64,000 nucleotides of DNA from Actinotignum schaalii (GTDB lineage: Bacteria; Actinomycetota; Actinomycetes; Actinomycetales; Actinomycetaceae), in the NCBI RefSeq assembly GCF_000724605.1, contig NZ_CP008802.1, forward strand, positions 1,240,001 through 1,304,000. The letters are read 5' to 3'. A program made the translations under genes and the position numbers. The first letter of the stretch is position 1; every line of letters starts with the position of its first letter. The notes under the pieces were generated by a model that was not told the origin of the DNA, made no database searches, and saw only the letters and a list, made by a program, of their open reading frames with translations. Below are positions 22,546 through 31,416 of the stretch, piece after piece.

Positions 22546-23118
22546 CCCGGGTCCGCCGCCGCAGGCTCCGCGCCACGGGGGCTTTCCATTCCAGAGTGCC
22601 ACGGATACCGTGCCCGCGCCAGGCGTTTCGGCGGGCCCGGCTGGTCGAGCCTGCCGGGTGCCACGGCCACGGGGCGGGCAGAGGTGTCAAAATGGGCATT
22701 CTAGACAACGCATCCCGCGTAGTGGGCATAAGAGACACGAAATCACTTTGAAACGGTGCTCTCACGCCCACTTTGTTTTCGGGGGCGGGCTGGACGGGCC
22801 CGGGCCGCCAGATTCCAGATCGGGCTGGGCGGGCTGGGCGGGCTGGACATCAACCCCGCGGTGCGGTGACAAAGTGGTACTGGGGAACAGCGGGCCTTAC
22901 AGAGTGGTACTCCACGACAGAAAATCGGGGGTTGGCCGTAGCTCCAGTACCACTTTGTTTCGTAAGCCGGCCCGTGGAGGGAACCCGTGCAGTGCTGTTA
23001 GCGACGGTCGAACCTACAGGGCGTAAATCCCGGACTGTCGGGGGTCGCAAAATGTACATCAGGAACATTAAAGGCGCGAAAAACTGTCAGCCACGTACAC
23101 TTTGCACATGCGTCGAGC
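22546..23118. other. gene-free spacer with short repeats
   Basis: Over 500 bp without a gene I can support. It contains nearly three copies of the 9-bp unit GGGCTGGGC (22822-22847) and the 90-bp inverted-repeat element at 22869-22958. Short ORFs here lack family resemblance. The promoter of the downstream membrane-protein gene should lie in the last 150 bp. Confidence 0.5.
22869..22958. repeat. 90-bp element with 15-bp perfect inverted ends
   Basis: ACAAAGTGGTACTGG (22869-22883) is inverted exactly at 22944-22958. A third, direct near-copy of the arm (ACAGAGTGGTACT) is at 22900-22912. This could be a small non-autonomous element or a regulator-binding cluster. No transposase is nearby. Confidence 0.55.
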
Positions 23119-23130
23119 GAAGGGATAGCT

Positions 23131-23847
23131 ATGGTTCGTGTTTCTCCGGATCCGGATTGGACGCCGGTGCCTTTCCGCCAGTCGTGGAGCGGGCACCTCA
23201 TTACCGGCACTATTACCGCGATAGGTATTGTGATTGCGCTGGCGCTGAGCCGGTTGTTCCTTCCTCATCAGGTGAATTTTTTCGCTCTGCTGCTCATCGT
23301 GGTGCTGAGCACCGTGGCTGTTGAATTCTTTTCGACGCACGTCGACCGCTGGGATCAACGCCGCTGGCACCATCCGAGCCCTGGCGGATGGATTCCCCCG
23401 CTGTGCCGGATTGCGTTCTTCGCAGGGGTCTATTTTCTTGTCACGCTCGCACTGACGCTGAACTCCCGGCAGGCACTCATCTGTGGTGGCGTGGCTACCG
23501 CCGTCGCGCTCATTGAGGTGTTCGGAGTACGGGAATGGAAAACAGGCTTGACCACATCGGAGGTAAAAGAAGCCAATCTGGCAGCCAAGAAAGCGCTTGA
23601 GGAAATAGCTATAGAGGCGCGTATCGAACGGCGGGAGAAAGCTCGGCGCAGAGTGGCCGAGCGCCGCAAGCGGCTCGGTTTACCGGAGGACACCAGTCCG
23701 ATTATCACGGTCAAGCCGGGTGGCTTCGAATTCCGGCCGCACCGCGTGAACTTTATTCCGCCGCACGCCGAGCCCGACGCCGCGGGGCAGCCTGATCATC
23801 AGCCTGATAATCGCTCCGATGAGGGCCTTCAGGCGGGGCGGGATTAG
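23131..23847 (+). CDS. uncharacterised membrane protein with charged C-terminal helix
   Basis: A 238-aa protein that I do not recognise. About four hydrophobic segments (roughly residues 22-42, 48-66, 85-105 and 110-128) are followed by a long charged, probably coiled-coil helix (VKEANLAAKKALEEIAIEARIE onward, rich in Arg, Lys and Glu) and a polar tail. AAGGGA precedes the ATG. The last 95 bp overlap the end of the convergent gene. Confidence 0.65.
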   Translation: MVRVSPDPDWTPVPFRQSWSGHLITGTITAIGIVIALALSRLFLPHQVNFFALLLIVVLSTVAVEFFSTHVDRWDQRRWHHPSPGGWIPPLCRIAFFAGVYFLVTLALTLNSRQALICGGVATAVALIEVFGVREWKTGLTTSEVKEANLAAKKALEEIAIEARIERREKARRRVAERRKRLGLPEDTSPIITVKPGGFEFRPHRVNFIPPHAEPDAAGQPDHQPDNRSDEGLQAGRD

Positions 23848-24952
23848 CAGCGCTGTGTGCGGCGGTGTGCGCGGGGCCGGCCGCTGAGCTGGGCACGGAT
23901 GTAGCGGCCGCAGCGGAGGTATGCGCGGCGCGGCGGCCGCGGATTTCCTGCCAAATATTGCTGCTGCGTGCGGCGCTTTCGGTACCCGGCTGGGCAGCCC
24001 GGCTTCCGCGCCGCCGCGGGCGCTCGGCAGCTGCCTGCGCTTCGGTTGTTTCGGCTAGCGGCTCAGCTTCGGCGAAAGATTCCGTCTCGACAGCTTCAAC
24101 CGCTTCGGCTGCCGCTGTGGCCTCCGACTCAACGTCCTCGGTTACTTCAACCGCTTCAGCCTTTTCGGTTGCCACCGCTTCATCAGCTTCACTCGCTTCC
24201 GCTGCCGGCTCAGGCTGAGCTTCCGCTACCGGCTCAGGCTGAGCCTCCGTTTCCGGCTCCGCCTCGGGCGCCGCATCGCCTTCCCGCGAGACTTCCGGTA
24301 TAACCTCCGCCTCGGGATGATCGCCCGCTTCCGGCTCCGGGCGATCATCCACCTCCGCCGCCACATCCAGCACCGGCGCCCCGGCGGCCGGCCCGAGCGC
24401 GGTGGCGCGCTGGAGGCGGACTTCGTCCACAGAAAGCAAAATGCCAGCGGCCCGCTCCAAGATGGTCACCTGCCAGACCTGCACCCCGGCTCCGGCCAGG
24501 GCCCGCACGGCATCTGTAATATCCGGATCGATAGCAAAAGCGAAGATGCTCAGGCGCGGGGCCGGTTCCGGAATGGGCGGATTGACGGCGGTGAACTCCT
24601 GCCAAGCGGAGGAAAAATCATGGGGCCCGCCCGGGAAAAGCCGGGTAATTTCACGCCGGTCTAAAGTGGCGTGCTGAGCGGAACGGGCGAGGGCCGCGAG
24701 GAGCGCTGCGCCGTCGAGAACATCAATAATATCGACGCTAATAATGTTCCCAGTGGCGTCCAAGGCAACCAGAGAAGCGGTGCCGCGCTCCCCTTCCGGG
24801 CGCGTCCATGCGACCTGGAAGGCCGGGAAACCGAGGAACTCCGCAATCTGGGCGCGCAGCGCTTCGGCAACGGAGGCGCGGGTTTCTTCCGGAAGATCAG
24901 CGGGAGGCGCCGCGCGATGAAATTGCCCGCCACGTAATGAGAAAACGCCCAC
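23753..24952 (-). CDS. uncharacterised protein with Ala/Glu-rich repeat tail
   Basis: A 399-aa protein with no family I recognise. Residues 1-200 look folded (FLGFPAFQVAWTRPEGERG, SIFAFAIDPDITDAVRALAGA). Residues 200-310 are low-complexity, built from EAEPE, AEAQPEP and EAVEAVE repeats, and the last 80 residues are Arg/Ala-rich and basic. The composition suggests a disordered acidic linker before a basic, possibly nucleic-acid- or membrane-binding tail. It overlaps the convergent membrane-protein gene by 95 bp; the stop could in fact be closer if either gene is misread. Confidence 0.6.
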   Translation of the reverse strand: MGVFSLRGGQFHRAAPPADLPEETRASVAEALRAQIAEFLGFPAFQVAWTRPEGERGTASLVALDATGNIISVDIIDVLDGAALLAALARSAQHATLDRREITRLFPGGPHDFSSAWQEFTAVNPPIPEPAPRLSIFAFAIDPDITDAVRALAGAGVQVWQVTILERAAGILLSVDEVRLQRATALGPAAGAPVLDVAAEVDDRPEPEAGDHPEAEVIPEVSREGDAAPEAEPETEAQPEPVAEAQPEPAAEASEADEAVATEKAEAVEVTEDVESEATAAAEAVEAVETESFAEAEPLAETTEAQAAAERPRRRGSRAAQPGTESAARSSNIWQEIRGRRAAHTSAAAATSVPSSAAGPAHTAAHSAANPAPPEGPHRSDYQADDQAAPRRRARRAAE

Positions 24953-25038
24953 GAGATACCATCTCCGATACTGCTTACCGCACCAACCTGCCTACCCAAG
25001 CCTATCCTAGGCGAGGCACCTGAGAATTGACTGCACCG

Positions 25039-25118
25039 CGCTTTCTTGTACGACGGCGCCCGCGTCTCCGGGTGCTTGCGCTTTCTTGTACGACGGCGCC
25101 CGCGTCTCCGGGCGCTTA
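25039..25118 (+). repeat. 40-bp direct repeat, two adjacent copies
   Basis: Two abutting 40-bp copies (25039-25078 and 25079-25118) with 38 matches, each starting CGCTTTCTTGTACGACGG. They lie in the spacer downstream of ppdK. Confidence 0.85.
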
Positions 25119-25175
25119 CGCGACCGTGCCCGCACGGCCCCGGTGGCCCGGTATCGCTAAGCCATCAGATGCCAA

Positions 25176-25226
25176 GCGGCCGGGTGGAAACCAGCTCCGT
25201 GAAGAGCTCGGTTCCCGCCCGGCCGC
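25176..25226 (-). terminator. terminator hairpin downstream of ppdK
   Basis: A 17-bp stem with two mismatches (25176-25192 with 25210-25226, cores GCGGCCGGG and CCCGGCCGC) and a 17-nt loop, 19 bp past the ppdK stop. Confidence 0.7.
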
Positions 25227-25244
25227 TACGCCAGTCAGCACATG

Positions 25245-27980
25245 CTACGCCGTCGCGCCGGCTCCAGACTCCTGCCCCTTGGCCATGACGGCCGCGCGCC
25301 CGGCTTCCAGGCGTGCCACCGGCACCCGGAACGGGGAGCAGGACACGTAATCCAAGCCGACGGAGTCGAAGAAGTGCACCGAGGCGGGATCCCCGCCGTG
25401 CTCGCCGCAGATACCCACGGTGAGGTTCGGGTTGCCCTTCCGGCCGCGTTCGGTACCCATGCGCACCAGCTCGCCCACGCCTTCGCGGTCGATGGTCTCG
25501 AAGGGCGAGGTGTCAAAGATCCCTTCCGCCATATAGGTCGGAATGAATTCGTGTTCGACGTCGTCCCGCGAGAAGCCCCACGTGGTCTGGGTCAGGTCAT
25601 TGGTGCCGAAGGAGAAGAATTCGGAATCTTCGGCGATCTTCTCCGCGATAATCGCCGCGCGCGGCAGCTCGATCATATTGCCGATCGCGATGTCCAGGTC
25701 GTAGCCGGATTCGCGTTCCACATCGGCGATGATCTTGCGGGCACGGTCCGCGACCAGGCGGAATTCCTTATCCGAACCGATCAGCGGAATCATGATTTCC
25801 GGATGCGGATCCAGGCCGCGCTTGCGGCAAGCCACCGCAGCTTCGGCCACCGCCCGCACCTGAAGATCCACGAAACCGGGGATCTGGATGGACAGGCGCA
25901 CCCCGCGCAGGCCCAACATCGGGTTATCTTCGTGGCGTTCGGTTGCCGCCCGCAGCAGGGTGCGGGTGTGTTCGGGCACCTGCTGGCCGCGGGCTTCCAT
26001 GGTTGCTACCTCAACCGCCAGCTTCGTCATATCCGGGAGGAATTCGTGCAGCGGCGGGTCGATGAGGCGCACCACCACCGGCAGCCCGTCCATCGCCTCG
26101 AAGATACCTTCGAAGTCACCGCGCTGGAGCGGCATGAGCGCGCCCAGGGCCGCCTCCTGCAATTCCGGGGTGGCCGCGAGGATCACGTGCTCGATGAGTT
26201 CGCGCCGCTCGCCCAAGAACATATGCTCGGTGCGGCACAGGCCGATGCCCTGCGCCCCGAATTCGCGAGCGCGCGCGGCATCTTCCGGATTATCGGCGTT
26301 GGCCCGCACGTGCATACGCGCCGACTTATCCGCCTGGGTGAGGATGCGGTCCACGGAACGCACCAGCTCGCAGGTGTCCGCATCATCGCCGGCGGCTTCC
26401 AGCGCAGCTTCCAGGCCCTGGGAAACATAGATCATAACCGGGGAATCTTCCACCGGCACCGCACCGAAGAACACTTCCCCGGTGGTGCCGTCAATAGAGA
26501 TGACGTCCCCGGCGCGCAGCGTCTGCCCGGTGGACTTGATGAAGACCGTGCCGGCCTTTTCTTCCACCAGCAGATCCTCCGCGCCCACCACGCAGGTGCG
26601 GCCCATCCCGCGGGCCACCACCGCGGCATGCGAGGTTTTCCCGCCGCGCGCGGTGAGCACGCCGGCGGCCACCACCATGCCGGGCAGGTCGTCCGGGTTG
26701 GTTTCGCGGCGCACCAGGATCACCTTGGCACCTTCCGCGGCGCGCGCCTCCGCCTGCTCGTTGCTAAACACCACTTCGCCCACGGCCGCACCCGGGGAGG
26801 CCGCCATGGCCTTGGTGATGAGGGTGCGCTGCGCATCGCGCTGGAACTGCGGGAAGAGCAGCGAGGTGAGCTGTTCGCCGGTGGCGCGGGTGATGGCTTC
26901 TTCCGCGCTGATGAGCCCTTCGTCCACCAGCTGGGTGGCGACCCGGAAGGCCGCGGCGGCGGTGCGCTTGCCCACGCGGGTTTGCAGCATCCACAGCTTG
27001 CCTTCCTGGATGGTGAATTCGATATCGCACAGGTCCCGGTAGTGGTTCTCCAGGCGCTTCATGATGTCCATGAGCTCGTTGTAGGAAACCGGGTCCAGCT
27101 GCTCGAGGTCCTTGAGGGAGAGGGTATTGCGGATACCGGCCACCACGTCTTCACCCTGGGCGTTGACCAGGTAATCGCCGTACACCCCGGAGTGCCCGGT
27201 GGAAGGATCGCGGGTGAAGGCCACGCCGGTACCGGACTTCTCGCCCATATTGCCGAAGACCATCGTGCAAATATTGACGGCGGTGCCCAGGTCGTCCGGA
27301 ATGTGTTCACGCCGGCGGTAGATGCGGGCACGTTCGGTGTTCCAGGAGCGGAACACCGCGGTGATCGCGAGGTTCATTTGCCGGCGCGGGTTCTGCGGGA
27401 AGGGATACCCGGTGGCGCGCCGCACGATTCCCTTGAATTGTTCGACCAGCTCTTGCAGGTCCGCCGTCGTCATATCAAGATCGCCGCTGTAGCCTTTTTC
27501 CTTTTGGAGGGCGTGCAGGGCGTCTGAGAAGAAATCTCCGTCAATATCGAGCACGGTGCGGGCGAACATTTGGATGAGGCGCCGGTAAGAATCCCAGGCG
27601 AAACGTTCGTTGCCGGATTGCGCCGCCAGGCCATGCACGGATTCATCATTGAGCCCAATATTGAGCACAGTTTCCATCATGCCGGGCATGGAGAACTTCG
27701 CGCCCGAACGCACCGAGAGCAGCAGCGGATCCTCCGGATCGCCAAGTTTCTTGCCCATCTGCTCTTCCACGGCTTCTAGGTGGCGCGTCACCTCCGCTTC
27801 GAGTTCTTCGGGTTCCTGCCCGTTACTCAGGTAGTAGCGGCAGGCTTCGGTGGTGATGGTGAAACCGGGTGGGACAGGCAAATCCATGTGGACCATCTCA
27901 GCCAGGTTAGCTCCCTTGCCGCCGAGCAGGTCCTTCATGTCCTTGTTGCCCTCGGTAAATGCGTATACGAACTTTGTCAT
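25245..27980 (-). CDS. ppdK: pyruvate, phosphate dikinase
   Basis: A 911-aa enzyme interconverting pyruvate, ATP and phosphate with PEP, AMP and pyrophosphate. Domains run from the N-terminal ATP-grasp (LLGGKGANLAEM at about 20; SVRSGAKFSMPGMM at about 90), through the swivelling phosphohistidine domain (GGKTSHAAVVARGMG, catalytic His about residue 455), to the C-terminal PEP/pyruvate barrel ending with GICGEHGGDP, whose Cys is the acid/base residue. GGAGG precedes the ATG. Monocistronic. It gives a gluconeogenic route from pyruvate, the product of several pathways in this window. Confidence 0.95.
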   Translation of the reverse strand: MTKFVYAFTEGNKDMKDLLGGKGANLAEMVHMDLPVPPGFTITTEACRYYLSNGQEPEELEAEVTRHLEAVEEQMGKKLGDPEDPLLLSVRSGAKFSMPGMMETVLNIGLNDESVHGLAAQSGNERFAWDSYRRLIQMFARTVLDIDGDFFSDALHALQKEKGYSGDLDMTTADLQELVEQFKGIVRRATGYPFPQNPRRQMNLAITAVFRSWNTERARIYRRREHIPDDLGTAVNICTMVFGNMGEKSGTGVAFTRDPSTGHSGVYGDYLVNAQGEDVVAGIRNTLSLKDLEQLDPVSYNELMDIMKRLENHYRDLCDIEFTIQEGKLWMLQTRVGKRTAAAAFRVATQLVDEGLISAEEAITRATGEQLTSLLFPQFQRDAQRTLITKAMAASPGAAVGEVVFSNEQAEARAAEGAKVILVRRETNPDDLPGMVVAAGVLTARGGKTSHAAVVARGMGRTCVVGAEDLLVEEKAGTVFIKSTGQTLRAGDVISIDGTTGEVFFGAVPVEDSPVMIYVSQGLEAALEAAGDDADTCELVRSVDRILTQADKSARMHVRANADNPEDAARAREFGAQGIGLCRTEHMFLGERRELIEHVILAATPELQEAALGALMPLQRGDFEGIFEAMDGLPVVVRLIDPPLHEFLPDMTKLAVEVATMEARGQQVPEHTRTLLRAATERHEDNPMLGLRGVRLSIQIPGFVDLQVRAVAEAAVACRKRGLDPHPEIMIPLIGSDKEFRLVADRARKIIADVERESGYDLDIAIGNMIELPRAAIIAEKIAEDSEFFSFGTNDLTQTTWGFSRDDVEHEFIPTYMAEGIFDTSPFETIDREGVGELVRMGTERGRKGNPNLTVGICGEHGGDPASVHFFDSVGLDYVSCSPFRVPVARLEAGRAAVMAKGQESGAGATA

Positions 27981-28085
27981 ATCGTCCTCCGTGGGGATTC
28001 ACACGCGCATAAGTGCGCGGAGCGGCCCCGTCGCCGCTCACGTGTCCAGGGTAACACTTTGGGGCGGCGTGATCGAGAGGGATTT

Positions 28086-29792
28086 TTAGTGAATACCGCG
28101 CACATTTCCGGCCGCGTCCACGTCAATGGCCAGCGCGGACGGTTCTTGGGGCAGACCCGGCATAAGCATGACGCTCCCGGCCATGACGACGACGAACCGG
28201 CCGCCCGCGGAGAGATGCACCTCGCGTACCGGCACGTCGAAATCGCTGGGGGCGCCCAGGCGTTTCGGGTCCGTGGTGAAAGAAGCCGGAGTTTTCGCGA
28301 TGCACACGGGATAGCTGCCGTAGCCGCGTTCTTCCAGGTCGCGCAGTTGCTCGCGGGCTTCTTGCGTGAAGGTCACGCTCGCTCCCCCGTAGACGCGCCG
28401 CACCACCGCGGTGATTTTTTCTGCGAGGCTCGCGTTATCCGGGTACGTAAACGTGGTGCGGGAGGGCGTTTCGAGGGCGCGCAGAACCGCTTCAGCCAGT
28501 GGCGCCGCGCCTTCCCCGCCGCGCGCGAAATGCTCGGAAACAGCCACGGGCACGCCAAGTTCTTCGAATTGCGTGCGCACCTTTGCGATATCGGCTTCGG
28601 TATCCGTATCAAAACGATTAAGGGCGACGACGACGGACTGCCCCCACACCGCCCGCAAATTCTGGATATGCCGAGCGGCATTGGCGATACCCCCGTGGTA
28701 GCGCAGCGCGCGCAAGGTAATCACGAAAACGACGGCGTCGGGGCGCAGCCCGGAGGTCCGGCACATAATGTCAATGAACTTTTCGGCACCCAGGTCGGCC
28801 CCGAAGCCCGCTTCGGTAACCGCGATCTCCCCCATCGCGAGCGCGGCGCGGGTGGCCATCACGGAATTGCACCCGTGGGCGATATTGGCGAAAGGCCCGC
28901 CGTGAACCAGGGCGAGAGTTCCTTCCCGGGTGGCGACCAGGTTCGGGGAAAAAGCTTCGGCGAGCAGGGCGAGCATGGCGCCGGTGGCACCCACATCCTT
29001 GGCGGTGACCGGTTTGCCGGCGCGGGTGCGAGCCACTTCCATGGAATCAAGGCGCTCGCGCAGGTCCGCGAAGGAGGAGGCCAGGCAGAAAGCGGCCATG
29101 ACTTCGCTGGCGGGAACAATATCGAAACCGGTGGCGCGGGTGGCGTGCGCGCCGGGATTGGAGTGGGTGCCCGCGCCCGGGCCGGCGCTATCCAGGCGCC
29201 CGCTGGGGCTGAGGAGGATGGCGCGCAGGGCCCGGTCATTCATATCGATCACGCGGCGCACGCTCACCGTGGCCGGGTCAATATCGTAGGTATCGAAATA
29301 CACCGCGTTATCGGTCATGGCGGCCAGCAGGTTGTGGGCGGAGGCGATAGCGGCGAAGTCGCCGTTGAAGTGCAGGTTAATGGAGTCCGCCGGGGTGAGA
29401 GTAGCGCGGCCCCCGCCAATGGCCCCGCCCTTGAGCCCGAAGACGGGCCCGAGCGAGGGCTCGCGCAGGGCCAGCACCGCACGCTGGCCGAGGTAACGCA
29501 GGCCGTCGGCCAGGCCGATGGAGGTGGTGGTTTTTCCTTCCCCGGCCGGGGTCGGTGACATGGCGGTTAACAGCACGAGGCGGCCGCGCTGTACGGAGCC
29601 GGTTTCGGGTTGTGCAGGCGTGCGGCCGGGTTGCGCTGGCTCAGTATCCTGCTGACCGGGTATACCCGGCCGAGCGAGGCTTTCTACCCAGCGGTAATCG
29701 ATCTTCGCCCGGTCCCGACCGAAGGGGATAACCGCGTCGGCGGGCACACCCGCCGCGAGGGCGGCATTAATGAGGGGAAGTTCGATAGACAT
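28086..29792 (-). CDS. fhs: formate-tetrahydrofolate ligase
   Basis: A 568-aa enzyme (10-formyl-THF synthetase) feeding one-carbon units into purine and Met-tRNA formylation. The P-loop is TPAGEGKTTTSIG, and KGGAIGGGRATLTP, AHGCNSVMAT and DLGAEKFIDI are family signatures. No Shine-Dalgarno sequence precedes the ATG; instead TATAAA ends about 10 nt upstream, which suggests a leaderless mRNA. It lies 32 bp after the acetyltransferase stop on the same strand. Confidence 0.93.
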   Translation of the reverse strand: MSIELPLINAALAAGVPADAVIPFGRDRAKIDYRWVESLARPGIPGQQDTEPAQPGRTPAQPETGSVQRGRLVLLTAMSPTPAGEGKTTTSIGLADGLRYLGQRAVLALREPSLGPVFGLKGGAIGGGRATLTPADSINLHFNGDFAAIASAHNLLAAMTDNAVYFDTYDIDPATVSVRRVIDMNDRALRAILLSPSGRLDSAGPGAGTHSNPGAHATRATGFDIVPASEVMAAFCLASSFADLRERLDSMEVARTRAGKPVTAKDVGATGAMLALLAEAFSPNLVATREGTLALVHGGPFANIAHGCNSVMATRAALAMGEIAVTEAGFGADLGAEKFIDIMCRTSGLRPDAVVFVITLRALRYHGGIANAARHIQNLRAVWGQSVVVALNRFDTDTEADIAKVRTQFEELGVPVAVSEHFARGGEGAAPLAEAVLRALETPSRTTFTYPDNASLAEKITAVVRRVYGGASVTFTQEAREQLRDLEERGYGSYPVCIAKTPASFTTDPKRLGAPSDFDVPVREVHLSAGGRFVVVMAGSVMLMPGLPQEPSALAIDVDAAGNVRGIH

Positions 29793-29824
29793 ACGCTGTA
29801 TTTTATACCGATGGCTCAGCTCCT

Positions 29825-30538
29825 TTAGCTAAGCGGGCCCATGTCGGCAACGTAGGCGTCGAGAAGCGCTTGGCCGCGGGCGTCGTCGTCGTTATTAAAA
29901 TATCGGAGCACGCGGGCCGGGACCCCAACCACAATGCAGTTCGCGGGGACGTCGCGCATGACGACGGCGCCGGCGCCCACGATGGAATTTTCGCCGATGG
30001 TGACGCCCGGGCCGATGGTGGCGGAGGCGCCGATCCACACGTTATCGCCGATGGTGATGGCGGTGCCGAATTCGAGGTCGGTTTCGGCGCGCAGGCGCGG
30101 GGGAACCGGGTGGCCGGCGGTGGTGATGGTAACGCGCGGGCCGATGAGGACGCGGCGGCCCAGGGTGATGGGGGCGACGTCGAGCAGAATCGCGCCGGAG
30201 TTGATGAAGACTTCCGGGCCGATGTGGACATTCGCGCCGTAATCGCAGTGGACGGGCGGGACCACGGTGGCGCTCGGGTCGAAGGAACCGAAGAAACGGG
30301 CGGCGATGGTGCGGATCGTTTCGTTATCGGAGGGGTTGGTGGCGTTGAGCTCGTGCTGGACGGTGAGGCCCTCGCGGCGGACTTTGGCGAGGTAGGGGTC
30401 GTCGGCGATGTACATTTTTCCGGCGACCATGCGTTGCCAGGTGGGTGAAGGTTGCGGCGCATCGGGCGCGGGCTGCGCGACGGCGTTAGGCGCGGGATCC
30501 GGCGCGGGATCCGGCACGAGCTGATTCGATTCGGTCAT
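29825..30538 (-). CDS. hexapeptide-repeat acetyltransferase (maltose/galactoside O-acetyltransferase type)
   Basis: A left-handed beta-helix acetyltransferase of 237 aa. The N-terminal Maa-like cap (MVAGKMYIADDPYLAK) is followed by hexapeptide turns (VHIGPEVFINSGAILLDVAPITLG, TIGPGVTIGENSIVGAGAVV). The catalytic His is in TTAGHPV. An odd 30-residue Pro/Ala/Asp-rich stretch precedes the cap, so the true start could be the internal Met before VAGKMY. A paralogue lies at 54563-55300. Sugar substrate unknown. Confidence 0.82.
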   Translation of the reverse strand: MTESNQLVPDPAPDPAPNAVAQPAPDAPQPSPTWQRMVAGKMYIADDPYLAKVRREGLTVQHELNATNPSDNETIRTIAARFFGSFDPSATVVPPVHCDYGANVHIGPEVFINSGAILLDVAPITLGRRVLIGPRVTITTAGHPVPPRLRAETDLEFGTAITIGDNVWIGASATIGPGVTIGENSIVGAGAVVMRDVPANCIVVGVPARVLRYFNNDDDARGQALLDAYVADMGPLS

Positions 30539-30572
30539 GGGTTCATTCTGGCATATCTGAGCTACCATCTAT

Positions 30573-30590
30573 GGTGAACTCTTGTTCACC
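30573..30590. promoter_or_regulatory. inverted repeat in divergent promoter region
   Basis: GGTGAAC-TCTT-GTTCACC, perfect 7-bp arms, located between the acetyltransferase (minus) and the NAD(P)-binding protein (plus). Candidate operator; no regulator gene is adjacent. A second small hairpin (GGGCCAC 30757-30763, GTGGCCC 30768-30774) lies just before the plus-strand ribosome binding site. Confidence 0.45.
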
Positions 30591-30790
30591 CTCGGAAGGG
30601 ATGCGGTGGTGCGTTTCCCAGGTTTTCAACCCCGGCGGTGGCCGGCTGGACATCGTGGCCCAGCTGGCATGCTGCCGTTTCGCCCCGTGATGGGCTCCCA
30701 ACTACGCGGCCGGGCACCCGCCACCGCCATCGCCTTGATAAGACCTCACCAGCAGCGGGCCACACGCGTGGCCCCCATCAGAAAGGATGA

Positions 30791-31258
30791 ATGATGCGCA
30801 TTGCAATTATTGGAGCAAATGGCTCGGCCGGGAAGCTCCTCACCCAGGAAGCTGTTGCGCGCGGGCACGAAATTATTGCCGTGACGCGCTCGGAAAATGA
30901 AACGGTGGCGCCGGTTTCGCTGCGCCGCGACGTTTTCGATATTGAACGCGGGGATATTGCCGGATTTGACGCCATGGTGGATGCCCTCACCCCCAGCGCG
31001 GATGCCGGGGAGGACTTCCCCGAGCGCGCCGCGAGCCATCTTATTGATCTGGTATCCGGGCTGCCGACCCGGCTCATCGTGCTCGATAGCGGGGATGGGA
31101 AGGTCCCGGCGGCGGTGGAAAGCGCTCGCATCGCCAAATGGACGTATATTTCCCCGGAGGTGACCTCCGCGGAGTTGGCGGTGGCCGTGATTGAGGAAAT
31201 CGAACGCGGGCCGCTGACCGCGCATATCCGCCAGCGTGTGGTGGTGGGTGAGAAGTAG
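30791..31258 (+). CDS. NAD(P)-binding Rossmann protein, short NmrA/epimerase-like
   Basis: A 155-aa protein with a clean dinucleotide-binding start (MRIAIIGANGSAGKLLTQEAVARGHEI, GxxGxxG pattern). At 155 aa it is shorter than NmrA-like reductases (about 210), and the catalytic middle segment looks reduced. GAAAGGA precedes tandem ATG codons. It may be a redox sensor or a degenerate reductase; function unknown. Confidence 0.7.
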   Translation: MMRIAIIGANGSAGKLLTQEAVARGHEIIAVTRSENETVAPVSLRRDVFDIERGDIAGFDAMVDALTPSADAGEDFPERAASHLIDLVSGLPTRLIVLDSGDGKVPAAVESARIAKWTYISPEVTSAELAVAVIEEIERGPLTAHIRQRVVVGEK

Positions 31259-31261
31259 CGA

Positions 31262-31288
31262 GCGGAGAAAGCGGAGTAAGCGGAGTAA
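31262..31288 (+). repeat. 9-bp tandem repeat, three copies
   Basis: GCGGAGAAA, GCGGAGTAA, GCGGAGTAA in direct succession a few bases past the stop codon of the NAD(P)-binding protein gene. Confidence 0.7.
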
Positions 31289-31314
31289 GGAGCACACCTC
31301 CACAATCGCGAATA

Positions 31315-31353
31315 AGGGTCGCGCCTGGAATTCTCGGGCGCGGCCCTATTTTG
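31315..31353 (+). terminator. rho-independent terminator
   Basis: An 11-bp stem with one G-U pair (AGGGTCGCGCC 31315-31325, GGCGCGGCCCT 31337-31347) followed by ATTTTG. It ends the NAD(P)-binding protein transcript. Confidence 0.75.
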
Positions 31354-31416
31354 CGCTCTTACCCAGGTGTAGATTTTAAATGGCTCATATCACAATGGTG
31401 AGAGACGGAAGAAACG

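Noticed and set aside
22869-22958. Insertion sequence
   Set aside because: Inverted ends are present but there is no transposase or clear target duplication; kept only as a repeat element.
25242-27527. A 761-codon plus-strand open frame
   Set aside because: It is the exact antisense of ppdK, has the His/Gly/Arg-rich composition of a high-GC shadow frame, and lacks a ribosome binding site.
27981-28085. Riboswitch before ppdK or fhs
   Set aside because: The spacers are short and show no conserved aptamer core; fhs appears leaderless.
27780-29558. A 592-codon plus-strand open frame
   Set aside because: Antisense of fhs and the end of ppdK; no family motif and typical shadow composition.
30582-30794. 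A 70-codon leader peptide before the NAD(P)-binding protein
   Set aside because: No ribosome binding site, and it overlaps the true start region.
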